64,000 bases of DNA from Pseudomonadota bacterium (GCA_030684355.1 JAUXTN010000020.1:1-64000), one strand, 5' to 3'; numbered from the stretch's first letter, positions 1 through 9,177 are shown. The notes: generated by a model not told the origin, from the letters alone. Made by a program: numbers and translations.

Positions 1-277
1 CGGCCGCGGCGGCCGGCCGGACCGCCGCCTCCGGCGGCGCCCTCCGCGTCCCTCACGCGAGGACGTGGTTCCGCATCCGATCCGCGCGTCGACGCGCCGC
101 TCGCGTCGCGCTGCATCGGATCTCGATTTTCCGCCCGGACGGCGGCGTCAGGGTCGTCGACAGGTGCATCCGGGCGTTGCGGGGCGGGCCCCGCCCCAAG
201 AGGACCCGCCGTGATGGGACCCGACGCATCGCACCCGGCGCCCTCCGTCGCCCCCCCTCGCCGCGCTACGTTCGCGC
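1..277. other. Left-edge non-coding or unresolved stretch
   Basis: No convincing gene is seen here. Several frames lack stops because of the extreme GC content, but none reads as a recognisable protein. A compact G/C inverted repeat lies at about 181-197. It may be the 3' end of a gene that starts outside the window, or intergenic DNA with a terminator-like hairpin. The only other support is a -10-like hexamer at 267-272 in front of the first gene. Confidence 0.4.
267..272 (+). promoter_or_regulatory. -10-like element, predicted leaderless start
   Basis: TACGTT lies 5 bases upstream of the ATG at 278. With a normal 6-7 base discriminator, transcription would begin at or next to the start codon. 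No -35 consensus is visible and no Shine-Dalgarno fits. Confidence 0.4.
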
Positions 278-2437
278 ATGCAACTGGCCCTGGTGCTGCC
301 GCCGCTGACGCAGCTCAACGCGCCCTACCCGGGCCCCGCCTACCTCGCGCGCGCCCTCCGCGACCACGGCGTGGCCTGCACCCAACGCGATCTCGGCATC
401 GAGTGGGTGCTCCGGCTCTATTCTCGCGCCGGCCTGACCGAGCTGTTCGACAGCCTCGCGGACGCCGAGGACCTCCCCGAGCCGGCGTGGCGCGCCATCG
501 CGTTGCGCGAGGCCCACATCGGTGCGATCGACCCCGTCGTCCGCTTCCTCCAGGGGAAGGACCGCACGCTCGCCCCGCGCATCCTCGACACGCCGTTCCT
601 GCCCCGCGGCCCGCGCCTCACCAACGCCGACCTCGACGGGTTCGGCCCCCTCGCCGTCGACGACGCCGCGCGCCACCTCGCCACCCTCTACCTCGCCGAT
701 CTCGCGGACCTCGTCACCTCCTGCGTGGACGACGGCTTCTCGCTCATCCGCTACCAACATCACCTCGCCGTCGGCCCCGCGTCGTTCGACGCCCTCGCCG
801 GCCGCCTCGCCCGCACCACCCTGCTCGACGGCTGGCTCGACACCCTCGCGGACACCATCACCGCCGACGTCGTCGGGCTCTCCGTCCCCTTCCCCGGCAA
901 CCTGTACGGCGCGCTCCGAATCGGGCGCCGCCTCCGCGCGCGCGGGGCCCGGGTGGTGATGGGCGGCGGCTATGTCAACACCGAGCTCCGCGACGTGAAC
1001 GAGCCGCGCCTCTGGGAGTACGTCGACGCGCTCGTCTACGACGACGGCGAGGGGCCGCTCCTCGGGTGGTTGGAGCATGACGCGGGGGGGCCAGATCGTC
1101 GGCACCGGACGCGCACACGGGAGGGGTTGATTTGGGATCGGTCCCCCTCTCTTGGGGCAGGTGTTCATGGGGCAGGGGGCTCCGCCCCCCGCAACGCCCC
1201 CGGAGACAGGACCGAGGTTACACCCGCGCCCAACGTCGACACGCCGGCCGCCATCGCCGCCTGGTACGGCGATCTGCGCCTCGACCACTACCTCCAGCTC
1301 GTCGACAGCCTCAACCCTGCGCACCGGCTCTGGTCGGACGGGCGGTGGAACAAGATCACGCTCGCCCACGGCTGCTACTGGCGCAAGTGCTCGTTCTGCG
1401 ACATCCAGCTCGACTACATCTCCCGCTACCTGCCCGCGCGCGCCGAGCGCCTCGCGGACGCGATGGACGAGCTCGTGCGGGACACCGGCCAATCCGGCTT
1501 CCACTTCGTGGACGAAGCCGCGCCGCCCCGCGGGTTGCGCGACCTGGCGCTGGAATTGCTCGGCCGGCGCTCGACGGTCACGATGTGGGGCAACATCCGG
1601 TTCGAGGCCGCGTTCACGCCCGATTTGTGTCGCCTCCTCGCCGCGGCGGGGCTCGTGGCGGTCACGGGCGGCCTGGAGGTCGCGTCCGACCGGCTGCTCG
1701 CGCGCATGGAGAAGGGGGTCACCATCGAGCAGGTCGCGCGGTCGGCGGCCGCGTTCCGGCAGGCCGGGGTGCTCGTGCACGCCTATCTCATGTACGGGTT
1801 CCCCACCCAGACCGAGGAGGAGACGGTCGACGCCCTGGAGATCGTGCGGCAGCTCTTCGCGGCGGACCTCCTCTCCTCCGCGTTCTGGCACCGCTTCGTG
1901 TTGACACGCCACTCCGGCATCGCGGTCGACCCCGCGCGCTACGGCGTCACCGTGCCGGCGCTCCCGCCGGACCTCTTCGCCGCCAACGATCTGCTCCACG
2001 TCGACGCCACGGGCGCCGACCCCGACCGCTTCGACACCGTGCTGCCCCGCGCGCTCGCCGCGTGGATGCGGGGCCGGGAGCTGGATCGGCCCGCCCACAC
2101 CTGGTTCGACACCGAATTGGCCCCCACCCGGGAGCCGCCCGACCGCATCGCGCGCGCGCTGGCCGCGCCCCCGCCCGAGCCCGGGGAGCGCCTCGTGTGG
2201 CTCGGTGGGGAGGTCCTCGACGACGAGGGCGCCCTGCTCCTCCACACCCGGGACGGCGCCACGCGCGTGAAGGCGCGTCGCGACGCGATGGCGTGGCTCG
2301 CGGAGGTCATCGACGCCGCCACGCCCGGCCGGCCGGCGCTGAAGTGGACCGACGCCCGCGCCGCGTTCCCCGGCGATTGGGAGCGCTTCACCCCGAATTG
2401 GGAGAAGGTGCGCCGGGCGGGGTTGGTCGGGGTCTGA
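278..2437 (+). CDS. B12-binding-type radical SAM protein
   Basis: 719 residues. The N-terminal ~265 residues look like the Rossmann-type cobalamin-binding half found in B12-binding radical SAM enzymes, although no classical DxHxxG motif is visible. The radical SAM core follows, with a cysteine cluster at C366, C371 and C374 (CYWRKCSFC), a common variant for the [4Fe-4S]-AdoMet site. The substrate is unknown; the family performs methylations and rearrangements. Residues about 268-315 form a low-complexity Gly/Arg/Pro segment encoded by palindromic DNA and look like an in-frame insertion between the two domains. Start ATG at 278, with a -10-like element just upstream. Monocistronic; a hairpin follows the stop. 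Confidence 0.85.
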   Translation: MQLALVLPPLTQLNAPYPGPAYLARALRDHGVACTQRDLGIEWVLRLYSRAGLTELFDSLADAEDLPEPAWRAIALREAHIGAIDPVVRFLQGKDRTLAPRILDTPFLPRGPRLTNADLDGFGPLAVDDAARHLATLYLADLADLVTSCVDDGFSLIRYQHHLAVGPASFDALAGRLARTTLLDGWLDTLADTITADVVGLSVPFPGNLYGALRIGRRLRARGARVVMGGGYVNTELRDVNEPRLWEYVDALVYDDGEGPLLGWLEHDAGGPDRRHRTRTREGLIWDRSPSLGAGVHGAGGSAPRNAPGDRTEVTPAPNVDTPAAIAAWYGDLRLDHYLQLVDSLNPAHRLWSDGRWNKITLAHGCYWRKCSFCDIQLDYISRYLPARAERLADAMDELVRDTGQSGFHFVDEAAPPRGLRDLALELLGRRSTVTMWGNIRFEAAFTPDLCRLLAAAGLVAVTGGLEVASDRLLARMEKGVTIEQVARSAAAFRQAGVLVHAYLMYGFPTQTEEETVDALEIVRQLFAADLLSSAFWHRFVLTRHSGIAVDPARYGVTVPALPPDLFAANDLLHVDATGADPDRFDTVLPRALAAWMRGRELDRPAHTWFDTELAPTREPPDRIARALAAPPPEPGERLVWLGGEVLDDEGALLLHTRDGATRVKARRDAMAWLAEVIDAATPGRPALKWTDARAAFPGDWERFTPNWEKVRRAGLVGV
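1175..1189. repeat. Perfect G/C hairpin inside the radical SAM gene
   Basis: GGGGGC-TCC-GCCCCC lies within a longer segment (about 1078-1216) rich in G and C runs. The segment is in frame and falls between the two protein domains. It resembles small intergenic palindromic elements that have landed in a coding region. Confidence 0.5.
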
Positions 2438-2458
2438 GCCGGGTTCTTTTGCCTGAAC

Positions 2459-2482
2459 GGGGGGCGCCGGTTGGCACCCCCC
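2459..2482. terminator. Hairpin between convergent genes
   Basis: Six Gs, a mismatch and GCC pair with GGC and six Cs around a GGTT loop. It lies between the 3' ends of two convergent genes and could terminate from either side. There is no clear U tract on either strand, so it is a candidate only. Confidence 0.5.
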
Positions 2483-2507
2483 GCCTTGGTCCGCCCGCCC
2501 CGGGAGG

Positions 2508-3677
2508 CTACGGCAGCAGCGTGCCCGAGCCCTGCACGTCGACCCGGGTGGTCACCTCGACGGAGGCGCCGGTCGAGCTCACGTCGTCGTGCACGAGGAC
2601 CACGTCCGTGCCACCGTCGACGAGGAGCTGGTACTCGGCCGTGGAGCCGGCGCAGTCGCCGAGCGACTCGACGACGATCTGGTAGGTGCCCGCGGTGGGG
2701 GTCGTGATCTGGGTGGAGGGGCACTGCCAGGTCGGCGGCGGGTAGGTGCAGTCGAAGCTGTCGTCCGCGAAGCCGACGGAGCAGCCGTCCGGATCGTTGA
2801 CCCAGATCTTGGCGTCGAAGGCGGTCGTGGCGTCCACCGTGTCGACCGAGACGTCGAGCGGCGCGGTGCCGTCGGTGGTGACCTCCCACACGTCGACGAT
2901 GAGGCCGTCACAATCGAGCAGCGACGTGCCGCCCGTGCCGCTGAACGAGCTGCCGGAGTACCCGTAGTAGCTGGAAGAGCAGGAGTCGTAGTAGGCGGAA
3001 TAACCCCCGTAGTACGAGACGCTCTCGGCGGTGTAGCTCCACGAGATGTCGTTCCCGCTGCGGCTGAAGGTGCCGTAGTAGGAGCCGTCGTACATGGTGA
3101 CGAACCAATACGCCGAGCCGGTGCCGTAGTAGTCGGCGCCGACCAGGAAGGCGTCGTCGTACGGGTAGCTGCCGTAGTAGCCCGCGACCATGTAGGGGTC
3201 GGCGTGGGCCATGAACAAGTCGAAGCCCAGGCCCTCGTTGATGTAGGAGACGCCCGCGAGGTAGTTGGTGCAGGCGCTCGGGCTGTCGTCGCGCGTGATC
3301 GTGTCGTCCATGACGAACGCGAAGTCACAGTTGTCGCAGGTGCCGGTGTAGGCGGTCCCGGCGAGGTCGGCCTCCACGTCACAAGCGACGACGCCGTCGG
3401 TCGCCGAGTAGACGGTCACGCTGCCGGCGAAGGCGGTGAACGCCGGGTCGGTGTCGGTATCGGTGTCGGTATCCGTGTCCGAATCGGTGTCGGTGTCGGT
3501 GTCCGTGTCGGTGTCGCTGTCCGTATCCGTGTCCGTGTCGCTGTCGGCGTCCGTGTCGGCGTCCGTCTCGTCCACGACGGAGGTGTCGTCCTCGGCGGGG
3601 ACGCCTTCCTTCGCGGGAGGACAGCCAAGCAGCGGGGCGAGGAGCACGAGCGAGAGCAGCGAGAGCGAAGTGCGCAT
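2508..3677 (-). CDS. Lipoprotein with Asp-Thr repeat linker and PPC-like C-terminus
   Basis: 389 residues. A signal peptide ends in a lipobox (LLGC), so the protein is lipid-anchored. An acidic linker of alternating Asp and Thr/Ser follows (DNA 3448-3580), then a Tyr/Gly/Ser-rich middle domain. The C-terminal ~100 residues are Cys-containing and resemble bacterial pre-peptidase C-terminal (PPC-like) beta domains. The ATG at 3677 was chosen because it places the signal peptide at the N-terminus; the frame continues upstream without a plausible signal. A TATAGT -10-like box lies at 3699-3704, so a ~15-base leader is expected. Function unknown; probably cell-surface. Confidence 0.75.
   Translation of the reverse strand: MRTSLSLLSLVLLAPLLGCPPAKEGVPAEDDTSVVDETDADTDADSDTDTDTDSDTDTDTDTDTDSDTDTDTDTDTDPAFTAFAGSVTVYSATDGVVACDVEADLAGTAYTGTCDNCDFAFVMDDTITRDDSPSACTNYLAGVSYINEGLGFDLFMAHADPYMVAGYYGSYPYDDAFLVGADYYGTGSAYWFVTMYDGSYYGTFSRSGNDISWSYTAESVSYYGGYSAYYDSCSSSYYGYSGSSFSGTGGTSLLDCDGLIVDVWEVTTDGTAPLDVSVDTVDATTAFDAKIWVNDPDGCSVGFADDSFDCTYPPPTWQCPSTQITTPTAGTYQIVVESLGDCAGSTAEYQLLVDGGTDVVLVHDDVSSTGASVEVTTRVDVQGSGTLLP
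3448..3580 (-). repeat. Asp-Thr coding tandem repeat
   Basis: Degenerate six-base units (GTGTCG/GTATCC and relatives on the plus strand) encode alternating Asp and Thr/Ser directly after the lipobox. The array is likely to change length by slippage or recombination. A related array occurs at 55606-55710. Confidence 0.8.
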
Positions 3678-3794
3678 GAAGGGGGCCTCGGTCGGGCGAC
3701 TATAGCCGGGCCCGTGCCGATCGGAAGGCCCAACCGCCGCCGCCCGGGCCGCGCTTCCCGTGCCGCGCCGCCCCCACCGCGCCGCGGCGTGCGC

Positions 3795-3800
3795 TACGTG
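3795..3800 (+). promoter_or_regulatory. -10-like element, predicted leaderless start
   Basis: TACGTG ends 7 bases before the ATG at 3808, in the same arrangement as at 267-272. No Shine-Dalgarno sequence is present. Confidence 0.35.
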
Positions 3801-3807
3801 CGTCGGC

Positions 3808-5148
3808 ATGGATCCGCTCCTCCGCGCCGCCTGGCTCGCGCTCATCCGCCTGTACTACCGGGAGATCGCGGTCACGGGTACCCCTCCGGCCGAGGGCCCG
3901 GTGATCCTCGTCGCGAACCACCCGAACGGGCTCCTCGATCCGCTCGTGCTCTGCATCGGCGTCGACCGGCCCGTCGCCTTCCTGTCGAAGAGCACGCTGT
4001 TCTCGAACCCCCTCGCGCGTCGCATCCTCCGCGCGTTCTCCGCCATCCCCGTCTACCGCGCGAAGGAGGCCGACACCGCGCAGAACGAGGAGACCTTCGC
4101 GCGCTGCCGGAGCCTGCTCGGCGCCCAAGGGTGGCTCGCCTTGTTCCCAGAGGGCATCAGCCACGACGAGCCGGGGCTCCAGCCGCTGAAGACCGGCGCC
4201 GCGCGCATCGCGCTCTCGAGCCGCGCGCCCGGCTTGCGGGTCGTGCCCGTCGGCATGCTCTACGAGGACAAGGAGATCTTCCGGAGCCGCGTGGCGCTGA
4301 CGTTCGGCACGCCGATCGAGGTGGCGCCGCTCGAGCCGGGGGTGGAGCCGAGCCAGGAGGCCGTGCGGGCGCTCACGGCGCAGATCGCGGACGCGCTGAG
4401 CCAGGTGGTGCTGGAGGCCGAGGACCGCGAGATCTGGCGCGGGCTCGTGGCCGTGGCGGCGTGGACGAGCCCCGACGGCGGGCGTGACATGGGGGCCCTC
4501 GATCACCGCGCCCGCGCGCTCGCCGCGGCCTACCGCACCCTCGACGAGCGCGATCCCGAGCGCGTCGTCGAGGTGGTCGAGGCCACGCGCCACTACGTCC
4601 GCCTGCTCGACGCCGTCGGTGTCACCGACCCCTTCGCGCTGGAGGTCCGGCACACCGGCGCGCCCCCCTCCCCGTTCGCCGCCATCGTCCCGCTCCTGCC
4701 GCTCGTGCTGCTCGCGCCCGTGGCCCTCGTCGGCGCCACCCTCGCGTGGATCCCCTACCGCCTCGTCAAGCCGCTCGCGCTGCGCCTCTCCGGGGGGCAC
4801 GCCGACCTCGTCGGCACGCTGAAGCTGATGCTCGGGCTCGTCATCCTGAAGCTCACGTGGATCGCGTGGGCCGTCGCGTTCGGCGTCGCGTTCGGGCTCC
4901 CCGTCGGGCTCGCGATGCTCGTCATCGGGCCGCTCTCCGGGTTCGCCGCGCTGCGGTGGGGCGAGCGCTACGACCTGCGCCGCGAGGTCCTGCACGCCCA
5001 CTGGCTCACGCTCACGCGGGAGCCCATCGCCGCGGCCGTCGCGGAGCAGCGGCGGGTGCTCGCGGAGAAGGTCGAGGCCGGGCTGGCGCTCGCGGGGGAA
5101 GCGCTCCCGCGCGCCACCGCGGAGCCGACGCTGGTGCCGCCACCGTAG
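3808..5148 (+). CDS. PlsC-like 1-acyl-glycerol-3-phosphate acyltransferase
   Basis: 446 residues. The LPLAT fold is shown by NHPNGLLDP near residue 45 (catalytic His/Asp), followed by the FPEG glycerophosphate-binding motif near residue 115. It should transfer an acyl chain to lysophosphatidate or a similar acceptor at the inner membrane. The second half (about residues 290-390) carries hydrophobic segments (ILLLPLVLLAPVALVGATLAW-type and a second pair), giving a long C-terminal membrane domain that minimal PlsC enzymes lack. ATG at 3808 fits the start of the fold. Monocistronic. The family is clear; the acceptor is uncertain. Confidence 0.85.
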   Translation: MDPLLRAAWLALIRLYYREIAVTGTPPAEGPVILVANHPNGLLDPLVLCIGVDRPVAFLSKSTLFSNPLARRILRAFSAIPVYRAKEADTAQNEETFARCRSLLGAQGWLALFPEGISHDEPGLQPLKTGAARIALSSRAPGLRVVPVGMLYEDKEIFRSRVALTFGTPIEVAPLEPGVEPSQEAVRALTAQIADALSQVVLEAEDREIWRGLVAVAAWTSPDGGRDMGALDHRARALAAAYRTLDERDPERVVEVVEATRHYVRLLDAVGVTDPFALEVRHTGAPPSPFAAIVPLLPLVLLAPVALVGATLAWIPYRLVKPLALRLSGGHADLVGTLKLMLGLVILKLTWIAWAVAFGVAFGLPVGLAMLVIGPLSGFAALRWGERYDLRREVLHAHWLTLTREPIAAAVAEQRRVLAEKVEAGLALAGEALPRATAEPTLVPPP

Positions 5149-5192
5149 ACCGGGCGCGTTCGGGTTAGGTCGGCGCGTCCCCTCGGAGCGTC

Positions 5193-7709
5193 GTGACCCT
5201 GCCCGATCCGGCCGCCCTGGCCCTCCTCGTCGATGGCCGGCTCCGCGGCGGGCCCTTCTCGGACGAGCCCCTCCGCGGCGTGGTGATCGACTCCCGCCGG
5301 GCGCGCCCCGGGGAGGTCTTCTTCGCGCTGGGGGGCCGCCACGCGGACGGCCACGGCTTCGTCGCGGCGGCGCTCCGGGCGGGGGCGGCGGTCGCGATCG
5401 TGCGCGCCGGCTGGGTGCCGCCGCTCTCCGCGGACGGGACGGCCTGGGATCCGCCCCGCATCGAGGTCGACGCGCCCCTCGCGGCGCTCCAGCGCCTCGC
5501 GGCGTGGCACCGCGGGCGGGCCATCGGGCGGGTCGTCGCCATCACCGGGAGCAACGGCAAGACCGTCGTGAAGGACGCGCTGACCGCGCTGCTCTCCACG
5601 CGGTACCGGGTCGCCGCGAGCCCGGGGAGCTGGAACAGCCAGATCGGCGTGCCGCTCGCGGTCCTCGCGGCGCCGATGGGCACGGAGATCGGCGTGTTCG
5701 AGGCCGGCGTATCGGAGCCCGGCGAGATGGACGCCATCGCGGCGGTCCTGAAACCCGACGCGGGCGTGCTCACCAACATCGGGCTCGCGCACATCGCCCA
5801 ATTCGGCACGCGCGAGGCGACGGCCCGCGAGAAGGTCCGCTTGTTTCATGGCATCCCCGCGAGCGGATGGGCGCTCCTACCGGACGACCCCGTGATCGAC
5901 ACGGCCCCGCTCCGCTGCGCCGTCGTCCACCCCACGGCGGGGGCCCCGCGCCTCGTCGCGCGCGTGAGCACGCCCACCGGGACGCTGCTCACCGTCGCGT
6001 TTCCGGGCGAGCACGGCGAGGTGCACGTCCAGATCCCCGTGCGCACCCGCTCAGCCCCGCTCCTGGACGACCTGCTGCTCGCGATGGCCGCGGCGACCCG
6101 GTTCGGGGTGAGCCCGACCGAGATCGCGTCGATCCTCCAGGACTACTCGTTTGGTCCGACCCGCATGGAGACCTGGCGCACGCCCGACGGGGTCACCATC
6201 GTGAACGATGCCACGAGCTCGGACCCGCTCTCCGTCCAAGCCGCGCTGGAGACCGTCGCGTCCAGCCCCGAGGCACGGGGAAAGCGGATCTTCGTGTTCG
6301 GTGGCATGCGAGAGTTGGGCGAACGGGACGAGCAGGAGCACGCCCTCATCGGCCGGCTCGCCGCGGAGAAGGGGTTCACCCACCTCGTGCTGCTGCCCCA
6401 CGCCTCGCTCCGCCACACCGCGGCGGCCTGGCGCGCGGTGCACCCCGACGCGCCGGTCATCGAGGTCGCCAACGTCGACGAGATCCGTGACACGGTGCGC
6501 CCGCTGGCCCAGGCCGGTGACATCCTGCTCGTGAAGGGACCGCGCAACGAGGGCCTCGCGGCCGCCGCGCGCGAGATCTGGGAGTCGATGTCCCCCCGGC
6601 GCTTCCTCGTCGATCTCGGCGCCATCCGCGAGAACATCGCGCGCTTCCGGCGGCGGTGCGGGCCGGGCGTCGCCATCCTCGCGATGTTGAAGGCGTGGGC
6701 GTACGGCACCGAGCTGGCACGCGTCGCGACGTCGTTGCAGGAGAGCGGCGTCGATTGGATCGGCGTGTCCGCGGCGGACGAGGGCGCCTTTGCCCGGCGG
6801 GCCGGCGTCCACCTCCCCATCCTCGTGACGCTCCTCGACATCGAGGAGGTCGACAAGGTCGTGCGGTATCGCCTCACCCCCGTCGTCTACTCGATGGCGC
6901 TCGCCCGCTCGCTGACGGACGCGTTGCGGGCGATGAACGCGACCTGTGACGTTCACCTGGAGATCGACACCGGCATGGGCCGCCTCGGGGTGAGCCCCGG
7001 CGAAGCATTGGCCGCCGCCCGCCTCATCCGCGCTTCGGGGGTACTCCGCCTCACCGGGCTCATGACCCACCTCTCCTCCGCGGACGATCCCGCCGCCGAC
7101 GCCTACACCGAGGCCCAACTTGCGTCGTTCGACACCGTCGTGACCGCGATCCGCGCGGAGGGCGACGAGCCGCTCGTCATCCACGCCTCCGCGACCTCGG
7201 GCGCCGCGCGCTTCCCAGGCGCCCGCTACGACATGGTGCGGCTCGGCTTGGGCCTCTACGGCATCTACCCCTCGCCCGCGGTCGCCCAATCGATGGAGCT
7301 CCAGCTCGCGGTCGCCTTCGTGAGCCGCATCGCCCAGATCGCCACCTGGCCGCGCGGCCAGCGCGTGGGCTACAACGGCACCTACACCATCGACGTCGAC
7401 GAGCTCCGCGTCGGCATCGTGGAGGCCGGCTATCACGACGGCGTGCCCTGGCGCCTCTCCAACCAGGGCTCGGTACGGGTGCATGGCACATCCGCGCGGA
7501 TCCTGGGGCGTGTGTCGATGGACTCCATGGCGATCGACCTCTCCGGCGTGCCCGACGCCGTGGTGGGCGACGAGGTGCTGCTCTTCGGGGCCCACGACGG
7601 GCAGGTCCTGCGGCCTGAAGACGTGGCGGCGCAGGCGGGGACGATGCCGTACGAGCTGCTCGTGAAGGTGGACAGCCGGCGGGTGCAGCGGGTATTTGTC
7701 GGGGATTGA
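5193..7709 (+). CDS. murF-alr: MurF-alanine racemase fusion
   Basis: 838 residues with two enzymes in one chain. Residues 1-~460 are UDP-MurNAc-tripeptide:D-Ala-D-Ala ligase (MurF): the ATP-binding loop GSNGKT contains K123, and Mur-ligase middle and C-terminal domains follow. Residues ~466-838 are a PLP alanine racemase: the PLP lysine is K500 (LKAWAYG), EIDTGMGRLG is intact, and the catalytic Tyr sits in VGYNGTY. The protein could make D-Ala and add the D-Ala-D-Ala dipeptide to the peptidoglycan precursor in the cytoplasm. Such fusions are best known in Bacteroidota. GTG start, with GGAG about 8 bases upstream. Not next to other mur genes here. Confidence 0.92.
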   Translation: MTLPDPAALALLVDGRLRGGPFSDEPLRGVVIDSRRARPGEVFFALGGRHADGHGFVAAALRAGAAVAIVRAGWVPPLSADGTAWDPPRIEVDAPLAALQRLAAWHRGRAIGRVVAITGSNGKTVVKDALTALLSTRYRVAASPGSWNSQIGVPLAVLAAPMGTEIGVFEAGVSEPGEMDAIAAVLKPDAGVLTNIGLAHIAQFGTREATAREKVRLFHGIPASGWALLPDDPVIDTAPLRCAVVHPTAGAPRLVARVSTPTGTLLTVAFPGEHGEVHVQIPVRTRSAPLLDDLLLAMAAATRFGVSPTEIASILQDYSFGPTRMETWRTPDGVTIVNDATSSDPLSVQAALETVASSPEARGKRIFVFGGMRELGERDEQEHALIGRLAAEKGFTHLVLLPHASLRHTAAAWRAVHPDAPVIEVANVDEIRDTVRPLAQAGDILLVKGPRNEGLAAAAREIWESMSPRRFLVDLGAIRENIARFRRRCGPGVAILAMLKAWAYGTELARVATSLQESGVDWIGVSAADEGAFARRAGVHLPILVTLLDIEEVDKVVRYRLTPVVYSMALARSLTDALRAMNATCDVHLEIDTGMGRLGVSPGEALAAARLIRASGVLRLTGLMTHLSSADDPAADAYTEAQLASFDTVVTAIRAEGDEPLVIHASATSGAARFPGARYDMVRLGLGLYGIYPSPAVAQSMELQLAVAFVSRIAQIATWPRGQRVGYNGTYTIDVDELRVGIVEAGYHDGVPWRLSNQGSVRVHGTSARILGRVSMDSMAIDLSGVPDAVVGDEVLLFGAHDGQVLRPEDVAAQAGTMPYELLVKVDSRRVQRVFVGD

Positions 7710-8215
7710 CCGCGCTCCACCCAAATATCTGCCTGCTCGCGCTCGGGATCGCCTGCGTCCCTACCCCGAGGGAGCCCGGGGGGCTCACCGTGCGCCGGGG
7801 TTATGACGACCCTCGGCGATCTTGCGGCGACTATGAGAGTTCCTCACCCTGTCCGGAGTTGACGGCCGGCACCGGCGTCAGGGTTGGAGGTGTCATCGCC
7901 GACCTGGATTCGGTGGCAATCGAGGACAACCGCGCGCTGTACGGCGCGGGCATCCAGGTCGCATACGACGCTACCGTTGTCATCCGGAACAGCAGGGTGA
8001 CGGATAATTCGGCCACGATCGCCGGCGGCGGAGCCGTGCTCCAGGCCGGTGCGGTGCTCACGTCAGAGAACACGACGTGGGAGGGCAACCTCCCGGACGA
8101 CATCGTGTTCGCCACCCTCTCGGACGACCCCGACGAGGTCATCGTGCACGCCACGTGGAGCGCCGATGGCGCCACGGACTTCACCTGCACGTTCGACACG
8201 CTCACGTGTGAGTAG
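7706..8215 (+). CDS. Short beta-helix-like lipoprotein, possibly a remnant
   Basis: 169 residues if a TTG overlapping the murF-alr stop is used. The N-terminus (LLALGIAC) looks like a lipobox but lacks the usual Lys/Arg. Residues ~60-130 show repeats such as DNRALYGAGI and DNSATIAGGGAV, typical of parallel beta-helix surface proteins, which are normally several times longer. Base composition is slightly less GC-rich than in its neighbours. It may be the surviving end of a larger surface-protein gene. Confidence 0.4.
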   Translation: MTALHPNICLLALGIACVPTPREPGGLTVRRGYDDPRRSCGDYESSSPCPELTAGTGVRVGGVIADLDSVAIEDNRALYGAGIQVAYDATVVIRNSRVTDNSATIAGGGAVLQAGAVLTSENTTWEGNLPDDIVFATLSDDPDEVIVHATWSADGATDFTCTFDTLTCE

Positions 8216-8230
8216 ACGAGCCCCGCGGGA

Positions 8231-8236
8231 TAGACC
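8231..8236 (+). promoter_or_regulatory. -10-like element, predicted leaderless start
   Basis: TAGACC (within GATAGACC) lies 6 bases before the ATG at 8243. No Shine-Dalgarno is visible. Confidence 0.35.
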
Positions 8237-8242
8237 GCGCCC

Positions 8243-9130
8243 ATGCCCGGAAGCCCCCTCCTCGTCGCCGTCGTGGCCACCCTCCTCCTCGGGGCGTTCA
8301 AGCTCGCGGCCGCGCTGTACACGGGCTCGACCGCCATCCTCGCCTCGGCGACGGACTCGCTCGCGGACGCCGCGGTGTCCGGCCTGAACCTGTGGATGAT
8401 GCGGCAGGCCGCGATGCCCGCGGACGACGGGCACCCCTACGGGCACGGGAAGGCCGAGGCCCTGGCGACCCTCGCGCAGGGGCTGGTCCTGGGCGGGCTC
8501 GTGGTCGCGATCGGGTGGCACGCGGTCAACGAGCTTGCCGGAGGCACGCCGAGCGCCGTCGCGACCGGCCCCGCGATGGCCGCGATGGTCGTCTCGATGG
8601 CCGGATCGCTCGGCATCAGCACGTTCCTGTCGCGGGCCGCGACGCGCACGGGCTCCCTCGTGCTCCGTGGCGACGCCGTGCACTACCGGATGGATCTCTA
8701 CACCGGCGCCGCCGTCTTCGCGGGCCTCGGGATCGCGGCGCTCACCGGCGAGCTCCGCGCGGACGCCGCAGCGTCCTTGCTCGTCTGCGGGATCATGGCG
8801 AAGGACGTCGTCGGGCTCCTCCGCGACGCCGTAGGCGAGCTGATGGACCGCCAGCTCCCCGACGAGGAGCGCGCCGTGGTCGAGGAGGTGCTCGGTCGCT
8901 TCACCACCCGCATCCTGGGCTGGCACGACCTGCGCACCCGCCGCGCTGGCCCCTCCCGCTTCGTGCAGGTGCACCTCGTGCTCGCGGCTGACATGCGCCT
9001 CATCGACGCCCACCGGCTCGCCCACGAGGTCGAGCACGCCGTGGAGGCCGCCCTGCCCGGGGTGGACGTGCTGGTCCACATCGACGCCGAGGGCGCGGAT
9101 GAGCGCGAGGAAGCCGACCTCACGCCGTGA
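8243..9130 (+). CDS. Cation diffusion facilitator (CDF) metal exporter
   Basis: 295 residues. About six membrane segments are followed by a cytoplasmic C-terminal domain (~residues 205-290). Metal-site motifs are SATDSLAD in TM2 and the loop HPYGHGKAEALA, as in FieF-type Zn/Fe/Cd-proton antiporters. It should export a divalent metal from the cytoplasm. The metal cannot be decided from sequence alone. ATG at 8243 follows a -10-like box. It stands alone, so no operon partner hints at the substrate. Confidence 0.9.
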   Translation: MPGSPLLVAVVATLLLGAFKLAAALYTGSTAILASATDSLADAAVSGLNLWMMRQAAMPADDGHPYGHGKAEALATLAQGLVLGGLVVAIGWHAVNELAGGTPSAVATGPAMAAMVVSMAGSLGISTFLSRAATRTGSLVLRGDAVHYRMDLYTGAAVFAGLGIAALTGELRADAAASLLVCGIMAKDVVGLLRDAVGELMDRQLPDEERAVVEEVLGRFTTRILGWHDLRTRRAGPSRFVQVHLVLAADMRLIDAHRLAHEVEHAVEAALPGVDVLVHIDAEGADEREEADLTP

Positions 9131-9177
9131 GAGTTGTCGGTGAGCACGGCCACGATCCCGCGGGCATCCTGCGTCGT

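Noticed and set aside
3448..3580. CRISPR-like repeat array
   Set aside because: The repeats are six-base coding units with no spacers; they encode an Asp-Thr linker.
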